A stretch of 64,000 bases of DNA from Casuarina equisetifolia. Taxonomy: Eukaryota > Streptophyta > Magnoliopsida > Fagales > Casuarinaceae. This document shows positions 12,619-23,234 of the stretch, piece by piece. Both the position numbers and the translations under genes were made by a program. The notes beneath the pieces were generated by a model. It made no database searches, was not told the origin of the DNA, and saw only the letters and a program-made list of their open reading frames with translations. The stretch covers positions 21,727,884-21,791,883 of the forward strand of contig CM052356.1 in the NCBI GenBank assembly GCA_028551475.1. Direction: 5' to 3'. Numbering within the stretch: the stretch's first letter is position 1; every line of letters starts with the position of its first letter.

Positions 12619-12981
12619 TTATTTAACAGAGATATTGAATCAGTTTACTTCAGTGATATGTGAATACTGATTCTGGTGGAGAAGTTATTGCTGGAAACAG
12701 TCGTTCTGGGAGCTGGTCTATGTACCAAAAAACAGATGAGAAGGTTCTTAAATATTGGAAAAAAATTAAAAACATTTAGTTATAAAAAATGGTAAGCCAG
12801 TTTTGAAGTTTAGAAAGATGTCGCGAGAGATTAGCTTCATCTTTTTAAGGTAGTGACTATGTCATTTTCTTCTGACTGTAATTCCAATCCTATTGGAGGA
12901 AACGTTCAGCAGTTGTTCTTTGATATGGGAATGCAGATCTGCAATTGAGCTTGGTAAACGCAACTTTTTCCGCCAGAGTGC
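12619..12981. other. 3' flank (probable 3' UTR) of the NAC gene
   Basis: Follows the TAA stop directly. No further NAC coding sequence or other gene is seen. Confidence 0.4.
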
Positions 12982-13396
12982 AGGGAAAGATTGTTATGAT
13001 TGATGATAGTAATCCTGAAGTGGGTTATGCAAGAGTATAAGTCGCATTACCCAGCCTGATAATGCTGCTGTTGGTTCCTTGATGGTGGAGGCAGTTTTCA
13101 TTCCTTAGCTTCTGTGGCAGAGAAGGATTATTATGTTTTAATGATGGCAACCCGAAGTGAGTTCTGCTGAGTATTAGTCGCATCACCCAGCTCGATAATG
13201 CTGCTGTTGTTTCCTTGATGGTGGAGTTGGAGGTCGTTTTCTCATTTGTTTCTGTGGCAGATAAATATTATGATGCTTGGTGATGGTGAACCCTATGTGA
13301 GTTTTGCAAATGTTTGTCTCGTCGCCCAGCTTGATAATGCTGAAGTTGTTTCCTGGATGGTGGGGATTGCTGTCATTCCCTTTGTGTCTGTGGCGA
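12982..13396. repeat. Three tandem copies of a ~139-bp unit
   Basis: Copies at about 12982-13120, 13121-13260 and 13261-13396. Each contains a variant of GATAATGCTG followed by GTTTCCTTGATGGTGGAG and ends in TCTGTGGCAG (TCTGTGGCGA in the last). Copies are clearly alike but each has many changes. No single reading frame is kept open through all three, so they are probably non-coding. They lie in the probable 3' region of the NAC gene. Confidence 0.88.
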
Positions 13397-13499
13397 AGTT
13401 TGAATTCTACCCTACCTTCTCAAGCCTTCACTTGGCAAGGCCTCTTTTCCTTAAGCCTCGCTTTTTATGTTAGGGAACTTGCTGTAGATGAGATGTAAC

Positions 13500-13895
13500 T
13501 TAAGTAATTCTGTATTTAGCACGTATTTGGATATAGATGGATGTATTTCTCACTTGAACTTTGCGTTTTATTGTTCTGTCTTTCTTGCATGCTCTGAGAA
13601 ACTGCTTATGTATTCGAATATGTATAGGTGTATTAGTCACTTGAACTGTGGTTTTTATTCTTCTTTCTTGCATGGCTCTGAGGAACTGCTTTTGGTATTA
13701 AACAGGATATATTCTCCTTAACTATTGTTTTGTGTGTGAGATGCAGCTTAAATAAATTCTGTATTTAGAACGTATTTGGATATAGATGGGTGTATTAATC
13801 ACTTGAACTGTGCGTTTTATTGTTCATCTCTCTTGGATGGCTCTGAGGAACTGTTTATACTATTAAACAGTATATATTCTCCTTTACTGCGTAGT
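13500..13895. repeat. Second triplicated repeat, ~100-125 bp units
   Basis: Three related copies at about 13536-13618, 13622-13722 and 13770-13895. Shared strings include TCACTTGAACT, GGCTCTGAGGAACTG and TATTAAACAG followed by TATATTCTCC. Copies 1 and 3 also share CTGTATTTAG plus CGTATTTGGATATAGATGG upstream. This array is different in sequence from the 139-bp array just before it. Confidence 0.85.
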
Positions 13896-16800
13896 CGAAA
13901 TTGTAAATTTGGGATGGTAGAATCGGGTATGACCTGGCTCCGTGTTTTTGAGTTTCTGGAGTTAAATGCTCCAGTGCTTCATAAATGCAGTAGTGCTAGA
14001 GGAGCATTATTTGTAATACAAATTATAAAACCATGTTGCATATGAAGTCCTATGTCACATCTAGTTTTTCATATAGTACTTGATATTTTCTATGGAGATT
14101 ATAATTTCAGCAGTTCCTTTGAGTGGCGTTTAGATGGCGAATTTTATTTGTGGAGTGTCTGAGTGCTGCAAAATCTATCCGTGTGGAAGAAGCAACAGAA
14201 ATGAGGCCTGTATTTGGGGTTGAAGTGGGTAGGGCAAACTCCTAAGCAATGACTAGAAGTCCAAATCACATTCTAAATGTGCTGAAATTTCAACGTTTTA
14301 GTGGGCAGCTTTTTGGAAAGTTGAGGGAAAATCTGTTTCTCTGCTTTCAAATCATCTGAAGTCTGCTGTGGCAGCACTTTTGAGTGGTCATACACAATTA
14401 AAAGCCTAGACAGGTTTGGTGAGTGCAGTAAATGCGATTGGGAAGCAATGAAATATGAATCTGCGTGATTCTGGGTGCTCTTAAACCCCTGTCAGATAAG
14501 AGGACTGAATGTCTCTGGAACGGGACCTGTTTTTGTTAAAACCCCCCGTATTACTGCCTGCACTCACATCTAATGACCTGCTTCTTCCTCAGTTTTGCCC
14601 CCAAATCTTGTCCTTTTACGCATCTCTGTGCTCTGGCCCCGTGACTACTTTTTCTCCAAAGTTCATGCCCTTTTACTAGTCGACGTCGAGGCAATGTACA
14701 CCATTTTTTATTTTCTTTTGGGTAAGTTTATTACTCTATCAGGAATAAAATTCTTAAATTATGTACAGAAGAACATATACAAACAAGTTTATGTATTATG
14801 TCTATAATCTAGTATATACAAAACGTATGCAAAAGGTATTTGGTCAACTTGTGTGGAGATATATCTGATAACTAAAAATGGAAGATTGCAAAACCTTCTT
14901 AGTATTAGAATTTCATGACTTTTTTAGAGGATATTAAGTATTTATCAACATCTTTTGCTGGTATAAAATAATTTATAAGGGAAGCGTCTTTTGTCTTGTT
15001 AGAAACTCATTACAGAAAATGACATTCATGGCCGAAAATGTCTGTTTTTAGTGAACATTGAACCTGAAAAGGTTAACGCACAAGTTGGCGTTGAGACGAT
15101 TCATTGTAGTGTATCTAAAAATAGTCTATTCGAAGCACCAGTTTCGGAAAGAATCCCTTTGTTCGGCACAAATTGCAAAGAAATATGCCTCTTTGATAAT
15201 TTTTAAAAAATAGTGCAGCTAAATAACCCCACCAAAAAATAGAAATAAAAAAATTAAAAGTATTCTTTTTTGCCTCCCATAACCTTTGGTCAGTAAAAAC
15301 ATAAACCTGCGAGTACATCTCAAACAAAAAATTTAATTTAGTTAATTAAAATAACCAATTTAGAACTAGTAAGTATAGAATAACAAAACGAAAACCCATA
15401 ATCACACAAGTTACGAATAAAAACATAAACAATGTTTGAAACCATCTGTGAATTTGAAGTCTATTTTCTTTCCAAAATTCTCTGCACCCAAGAACCCACA
15501 TCCCGTCACGTTTGTGTAAACAATATTGTGCTGGCGGGGGCTACATGGTGGCCTTGACGCCTTCAAAGTTTCTACCTTTCTTCATGTGATAACAAGTGTA
15601 TAAGCCTTGTCTAACATCGAACCTTCGTTATCTTTTTAAATGTGTGTAGCTTCAAGTCGGTAATGACCACTTGTCAAGTGCACGATCATTATCATGGATA
15701 TAACCTACAAGTGGGTCATTCCGACCCATGCATTTTTGCAGGCCAACTGAATAAATTCATTCGGTCACCACACCAACCCAACTTTTAGAAAAAGAAGGAT
15801 TTAAAAGAGATTAAGGGGATCAGGGATTAGGTCTCATAATGCCAACCACCTCACCCCTTGTCTAAGTGGCTCACTCTTTGTCAAGGCAACCCACTAGCTT
15901 GTTACGTTTACCGATGGCTATGTTTATTCTCTAATACAAAGAGTCAAACGTGCAAATTGTTTTCAACTTGGTGCATGATTGAACCCAAATGTTTGACAGG
16001 GCACCCAGAGGATTCTTATAGGCCGAATTGTTTAGGTCACCTTGAGTTTCTCCATTGTCAAAAGCATGGAAAATTGCCTATATTCCCTTTGGTGGGGAAT
16101 CACCAGCCCCCTATATTATCGTATATTTATTAGTTTTAAACAGCCGTTACGCAATGGGTTATATAAGCAACCCAGAGAGGGGGGCCTGTTCTCTCGTGGC
16201 CAAAAATTAGAACATAAAAAACAGAGATAGGAAAGCAAAGCAACCAGCTTCAAAAGGTGAGAGGAAAAGAATACGAGGAAAAGAAAGGGACAAATTATAT
16301 GATGAAAATATAAAGAAATAAGAGGCCCACGATTGAGAAATGGACGGTAAGAGACACGGAAAGGAAAGTGGCGGGGGGCAGAACCTGAAGAGATACTGAT
16401 TAGGGGGGTGCTTGGGTCTATCAATTCACACCTCTTTTTAAGCAAAGTTGTGCATTGTCAGCCGCCTTGTACCGACGCGTCAGAGACCACGGGCTCTGCA
16501 CAGAATCATGAGGATGAGGCACCGAGTCACCCACCCAACCCAATTTTTGACAAACGAGCACTTCAAGAATGGAAGTGACCCAAGGCTGCTTGATTTTTGG
16601 TCATTGGCTCGAGAACCCATTTCACAAAAGATACCAATTTTTCTGTCACATCCCAAGAATTATGGGTTTTCTTCTCTTAAAACTAAAGTAAGCAGTACGA
16701 TTGGATTTTGGATTCCCAAACCACCGAGTTTAGGAGAAATGAACTTCAAGTTCCTTGTTGAGGGCTGACAATTTCCAACGCTATGCTAGGGCCAAAGTGT

Positions 16801-17389
16801 TTTCACATGTAGCCAGAGGAAAAATCAAAAGTGGGCATATTAGAGAAAACCTAGAGTCATTGAAAGAGGGACCCAGATAATTACCTCCCCTCCCCACCTT
16901 TACGAAAATTATATGCGGACATTGATTTTGTTAGGGTCACGGCAGAAAGTGGGAAGGAGGACTCTGTCAAAAAAGGAGGGAGGCAAAGGGAGAGTAAAGA
17001 CGCGGCTTATGATGGGGACGGAGAGGAAGACAGGTGCTTGGCGTGAAGGAGAGATTGAGATGCATCCAAGTTAAAAGAGCAGCAACAGCAACAACAACAA
17101 CAACAAACAATGCCAAATGACATCAACGAGGCGAGAGGAGTGGGGCAGCGGACACGCCGCGCATTGGGAGCTGGGTGGTCTTTAATTTGTTTAAGAGAGA
17201 ATCAGGAAAATATCGCGAGGAAAGAGGGGGACCTTAGAGCCTATTTGGTAAGCAGCCAAACAGTAAATGCAACTTTTTTTTTGCCTCTACCAGTTATTGC
17301 TTGCTTTTCGTTTCAATGTTATTCTATTTTATTTTTAATGTATGGCATTCAATTCTTTGTTGGGAAACTGTTCTCCGATTTCTAATTCC
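13896..17389. other. Intergenic DNA upstream of the RING E3 ligase
   Basis: No gene recognised. A short (CAA)n run at about 17084-17107 sits directly before an ATG (17110) that opens a 91-codon frame without recognisable similarity. Purine-rich stretches occur around 16220-16380 and 16920-17060. The last few hundred bases are the likely promoter region of the E3 ligase gene. Confidence 0.4.
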
Positions 17390-17724
17390 TGGTATTACTC
17401 TCTCTCTCTCTTTCTCTTTCTCTTCCCTCCTTCCTCTCCCTTTTGGGGTTATTCGTAAATTAAAGATTGTTGTCCTCTTTAATCTCTCTTACGCTTTCCC
17501 CTCTCTATTCTCAACTCCTCCACCCAAGCCTCTCTCTCTTCCTCTCATTGCTCCTGGGGTTTGGTTTTCTCGCCTCTTTCTTTTTCTCCACAAAGGTGCG
17601 AGAAAAAATTGAAGAGGCCGCCGAACAAGCGTACCCTTTCTTTCCTTGTCTTCCCCGCGCTGGTTCTTTGTTTTCTGGCTCGGTTTTCTCGGATAGATCG
17701 TTGTTCTTCTATTTTGATCTGCTG
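17390..17724 (+). other. Probable non-coding leader exon of the RING E3 ligase gene
   Basis: A strongly CT-rich tract (about 17396-17560), typical of plant 5' untranslated leaders, is followed by a good donor site (GCTG|GTAAGT, intron starting 17725). The next plausible acceptor in front of the coding sequence is TTGTATTAG at 19254-19262. This gives a 1.54-kb leader intron, a common arrangement for broadly expressed plant genes. The exon start is not defined by the sequence. Confidence 0.5.
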
Positions 17725-19350
17725 GTAAGTTTTAGTTTTTTTTTTTCCCCCTTTTTTGTCTTTGGATTCTTAAAACTCTGTTTCCTGCACTTTTTTTTTG
17801 TTGCTTTTTTTAACATCATTTACCTGGAGATAAGATCGGACTTGACTTTGTGCGTTTTATTACATTCTTGTTTTGTATTCTTGGGGTTTTTATTTTTGAA
17901 GAAAAAAATTCGGTGGCTATGTTTGGTTGAAGCTTTTAATGCTATTTTACACCCAATATCTGGATGGGTTCCATGTTTATTTACTGATGTTATGTCTTCC
18001 TCTTCCGTGTATTATGTCCGTTTCATCTGCTCTTTGATTTGTAAAAAATTATTATAATAAAGGTTTTCTCAAGTGAGATTTTATTCATGATTTCTTCAAT
18101 CCTAGCATAACAACGTTTTTTTTTTTTTTAATCTTTTTCAAATCTCCCTGCTCATGTATCACTTTTCCACGAAGGATTGAGTTGGTGCATATGGGTATAA
18201 GACCAAAACAACGAAACTAGGAATAAAACGTATACGGTAACTGAAATTCGTTTGAAATGCTTTTCTGGGTCTGTTTTGCCATTGCGTATTTGGAAGTATT
18301 GCAATTTTTTTGGGGCATTAGATCTTTGCCAACTTGGTGCCTGTTTATATGTGGTTGCTAAGCAAGTCTCCTTGGTTAGATGCTTTCTAGTATTTGCAAT
18401 CATGAATCCTTACTTAGTCATAGATGTTTGGGTGGTGGCGATTGTGATTTTTTGGGAATGCTTATATACACCTATGCGTATAGAATTTGTTTGTGTTTAC
18501 ATATCTACTATATCTGAAGCTAACAATGCCTAGTGGATCTAATTCCCACATTATGGTTGTTTCTTAGAATAATGCAATTGTTTGATTTAACAACTCAAAA
18601 TTTTCCTCTTTTCTCAAGTGTCAAGTAACATCCACAATGCAGCCAAAATTTTCCCATAGGCAACATAGTACCAATAAGCTGCAATTGAAGCACCATATAT
18701 GCTTCAAACTTTTATTGCTCTATTTTATAAGCCTATGTATGCGTTGGGGCAACTAAAAATGTAGAATATTCTACTTGCAAAAAATCTATGAGTTGAAAAT
18801 GACAATATTTCTGAGTATTTATGCAACAACAGAGGCTGGAGATTATTTTCAGGGTTTCAGTGAACTGAAAAGATGAATGAAATAACAAAGGACCCATGCA
18901 TTAGGCTTCTTAAATGACTTTGATGAGGCTTTTCATGATTGAATGGGCATTTGATCCATATCCTGCTTCAACCTTTTAAAATATAACTAAATGAAATCAA
19001 CATAAATATCACGAGTCTAAACCTAATCTGCACCTTTCCTTCAAGTCAAGTTAGTTACTTTTTCCAATGCGAATGCATATAAATTATAAATTTCAAGCTC
19101 CTCACCAGCACCACCATCACTTTAACACCACAACCACAAAGTACGGTTTTATTGGGAATTTTGTGTACACATCCTAGCTTTAAATACCAACAGAAACATG
19201 TATAACCTCGTGTTTTATTGGGGATACCAAATCTGCTGACTTGTGTTGTTCTGTTGTATTAGGTGTGCCGACGGTGTACTCTACTTTTTCATCTCAACTT
19301 TCTTCAAGACTGTTAACTATCCGCTTATAGACAACTTTTTATCAGCCCCA

Positions 19351-22058
19351 ATGCAAGAGGAGAGGGGTAGAATTGGTTCTTTGCCTGAGACCTTGGAAAT
19401 CAACCATGGATCTGCATCAAGTAATGCTTCTATAGATCAGCAGCTTCGCTGGAATGATATGCGAAATCCTGCTGGAAGCCAAATACGAGACTATATACTG
19501 TCACCTGGTGATATGAACGCTGCATACTTGAATCCTGTGAACCAGGAACAACAGATGTCAACTAGTTGGAGCTTAGGTGAGCCTAGTTCTAGCAATAGCC
19601 AGAGTGAAGTCAGGTTTGTTGAGCAAAAAGCAGAACTTGGATGGTCATCTTCAGAAAGTGGTTGTCCCAGGGTTGGTCCAAGGTTGGAAGAACGGAGCTT
19701 TGAACCACCAAATACATTTTCAGTGGGCAATGTCAACTCAAATCCTCTTTTTGTGCAGAGTTCCAATTCTGACATGTTTACCCAGAGTCTCAACAATGGT
19801 GGTGATGGCCAAGTCGTGTTATCTTCTAATATTCAGAAGTCTAGTGGATCAGGAAATCAGTGGATCTCACCTGCTGGTGGTTCTGATCAGCGTGCATGTG
19901 GGTATTTGATAGAAGACAACGATGGCAGACCAGGTTGTTCAATGGAAGGCCGCCGGCTGTCCCGTAAGAGAAAAGCTATTGAAGCAAATATTGGACAATC
20001 TTCTGTATCTGGAAGTTCAAGCTACCTTCAACGTACTGATAATAATGCATGGTCTGCTGTTCCTGCTTCATACAATTTGAGCAGCAATGTAGGTGCATCT
20101 GCTCCACTAGAACAGCTGAACCCAAGACTTACACTAGGTGCTACAGAAGTCACATCTGATGACATTCCTAATTTATGTGGGGCTGGAAGCTCCCATAGGA
20201 ATTCCCGTTTGAGGATAAATACTCAAAGTCAACTAGCTTCTATTCCTCCTACTTTATTCTCAACAGAGGGTGCTGTTGGGCATTCTAGTTTTTCATCTTC
20301 CCACCTGTCACAGAGACAGCTTCCAGGCGATTATTCTTTGAATTTGAGGTCAGCGTCTACTGCAGGTAACATGATCCCTCGAAGTCAACCAGTTCTGATC
20401 CATGTTCCTGCGTTGCCAAGAAATGTGCAAGCTCATAGGTGGAATGGGGGATCTAGTTCAGGAGCTGGCAGTTCAACGAATTCTCTTGTTTCTGGAGATA
20501 GAGATGCTATACTGCATGCGGAAAGGGGCTCAAGAAGCATGAGAAACGTTTTGGATAATCCCATGTTTGTGTCTGCTGGTGACGTGAGAAATCAGATTCA
20601 AAATCCCGCAGATAGAAGTTCAACTGCTGTAAATTTAAGTATGCCTGGAAATGTTGCTTCTACTTCTCGGACCAGTGCCAGTTCAATTGGCCATCCACCA
20701 TCAGCTCCTTTAGTTCTTCGGGAGAATCCTCTACGATTTCCAAGAAGATTATCCATTTGCAGGACACTGTTTTCTTCTCCTGGGTCTGACTCTGGAGGCC
20801 AGAGCAGTAACCATTCTCCTCTACGTTCAGGTCATGGTTCTTCACAAGAAATGGGGTTTTCATCTGTACCTGCTAACCAGGGTCATCCTCAGCCACATCC
20901 AAGGTCAGCATTGTGGACAGAAAGACAAGGTAATAGTGGACTTGGGATCCCCTATTTGTTGCGGCCATCTTCTGCTGCGGGGGGAGGAAGTGGCAGGCTT
21001 GTATCTGAGGTGTGTTCTAGAACTCTGGTGTTCTCCTTTGATGTTTAGTGATGTCGAAGTTCAATAATTTGTGTGTTTTTCCCTTTTACATCTTTACATC
21101 TTTACATCTTTACATCTTTACATCTTTACATCTTTTACATCTTTTACATCTTTTACATCTCTAGACATGAAATTCAACAGGGATGAACATAATTCTTATG
21201 ATGATCTATAAGATGATTACCTAATGATTTTAGTGCATATCAGGGCCTCTATTATGTTCTTAACTTCCGCAAATTTGATTTAAATTGTTTCCCTGCTATT
21301 TAATAATTATTTTTTGGGAGCAGATTCGGAATGCCTTAGGTCTCATGCGCCGGGGTGAGAGCTTACGATATGAGGTTAGATTTCTACCTTTAGAGTGTCT
21401 TTGTTTAGAACGTTCGTTAGCTATCAAGAAAATTTCAAAAAGGCCTAAGAGAAAGACGTTTTGAGGATCCACAAGGATTCGTTTATGATTGCTGATGGTT
21501 ACTTTTTGTTTTGTGCTTCCACCTTTTCAGGATGTCATGATTCTTGACCAGTCAGTCTATTTTGGAGTGGCTGATTTTCTTGATCGACATGGAGACATGC
21601 GACTTGATGTTGACAACATGTCTTATGAGGTAAAATATATGAAAGCTGGATCTAGTGGTTTACCTGTTAGAATCAATGTTTGCCCTTGTATAATGTTTGT
21701 TGGAATTATAGGAGTTGTTGGCTCTGGAAGAACGCATTGGAAATGTGAGCACGGGGTTGAGTGAAGAAACAATTGTAAATCGTTTGAAACGGCGCAAGTG
21801 TTCTACAATAATAGGCTCTCAACTTGAGGCCGAGCCATGCTGTATTTGTCAGGTAAAGACCCACCTGACACTCTGTGTAGTACTGGTTTTCTTCTGGATG
21901 CCTGAAATCCAGCCTTTGATTTGCAGGAAGAATATAGTGAAGGAGAAGATCTTGGGACACTCCAATGTGGCCATGATTTTCACGCTGAGTGTATAAAACA
22001 GTGGTTGATGCACAAGAACTTGTGCCCCATTTGTAAAACAACTGCCCTGGAGAAATGA
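19351..22058 (+). CDS. RING-H2 E3 ubiquitin ligase, MBR/HIP1/RHG1A type
   Basis: Coding exons 19351-21009, 21324-21374, 21531-21629, 21712-21852 and 21927-22058, all joined in phase 0, give 693 residues. The long first exon encodes a Ser/Asn-rich, mostly disordered region that opens MQEERGRIGSLPETLEI, a start typical of the family annotated RHG1A/HIP1/MBR. The C-terminal RING-H2 finger has ligands C646, C649, C664, H666, H669, C672, C683 and C686 and is split by the last intron. The finger recruits a ubiquitin-loaded E2; the Arabidopsis MBR1/MBR2 members act on Mediator subunit 25 and promote flowering. Upstream of the ATG the frame stays open as far as a splice acceptor at 19262, but no earlier ATG exists, so 19351 is the start. 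Function in this plant is inferred from family only. Confidence 0.92.
21085..21159. repeat. Microsatellite, TTTACATC x6 then TTTTACATC x3
   Basis: Six perfect 8-base units (21085-21132) are followed by three 9-base units with one extra T (21133-21159). It lies inside the first coding-region intron of the E3 ligase gene (21010-21323), between donor and acceptor. Confidence 0.97.
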
Positions 22059-23234
22059 GAGGCTACAGTCCAATGCTCGGGCTCTTTGGTCCCCTGGAAA
22101 GAGGTCTAGCCATGAGATTATATTGCGCATTTTGCCTGCTTCTCCGCGCCCAATTGTTCTTACATGTGAAGCTTGGTTCATGGCACTCCTGATCAACGAT
22201 CCTCGAACAATTTAATTCGAAACTTTATTCAAGCCAACTATCTCCTTGTGGAGGCGTCAGAATTTGCGATTGCAGAAAGCATAACTAGTTTCAAACATTT
22301 CATTAGCAACAAATGAGTAGTCTTCAACATTTATTAAGAATTCAATGTACTGGCATTACAGAGTTTCACATAATCATTCATATCAGATTCTGGTGTCTTG
22401 TTCAATTAGGAACGGTGGCCATCTCCATATCTGGTTTGGAAGGTTCACCATTTTGCAGGAGCCTGATTGATGGGCAAATGAACAATTTCCTTCAAGCTCT
22501 CTGTCTTGTAGTCTTCTTCCACGAGTCTAAAGAGTAGGATCTCATGTCAACAATATGCATGCAAAATAATAACAGAAGGAAGGCCTTTTCTTTTTTTCCA
22601 TCTCTCGCAGTTCTCAAATCACTCCATTTGTAAAACTCCATTTTCATGCCTCGTACAAGGCTTGGTTTGATCGGACTATCTTAAAAGCCTGAATAAACTT
22701 GGAGTAGGAAATGAGTTCTACACGATGACATATCCAAGAATCACAGATGCATATGTAACTCAATTCTATTTCATGATTATTTGTCCGGTGCTGGCCGGTT
22801 TCGGCATTTCATCGAATAAAAGAGGAGGAAGAACAAAGGATGCGCATAAATTTGAAAACGGTGCGCGACCAAACCCCACACGCCACAAAGACTGGACCTT
22901 GGGTGTTGCAATCCTTGTCCCTTCAATAAATTCGGTGGGATAAGGCGGTGCGGGACTCGCCATCTTTGACTTGTATAACCAGCATTCAATAAAGACGGTG
23001 ATAAGAAGATGAAGAACCAAAATAGAAAATCCGTAAAAGAAAAGCAAAATGCAATTTGTGCTGGCGAGGTGATTAATTAAGGCGGGAGTGTAATAAAACT
23101 TCACGTAACGGGGTTCCCACGATCCGGACTTTACCGTTAAACCCTCTTGAAAAAGCAACGGCCCGACGGGGATTACCGGGAAGTACATAGAAGCCAAACG
23201 GGAACGAGCAGGAAAGCTTTTGCGCAGAAGGAAG
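22059..23234. other. E3 ligase 3' region and bHLH 5' flank
   Basis: The 3' untranslated region of the E3 ligase gene, then spacer and the promoter side of the bHLH gene. Base composition rises in GC near 23100-23234. No other gene recognised. Confidence 0.4.

Noticed and set aside
19243..19350. In-frame extension upstream of the E3 ligase ATG
   Set aside because: It begins with GTG, not ATG, and crosses a splice acceptor at 19262. The family start is MQEERG at 19351.
21085..21159. Interstitial telomere repeat
   Set aside because: The unit is TTTACATC, not the plant telomere unit TTTAGGG.
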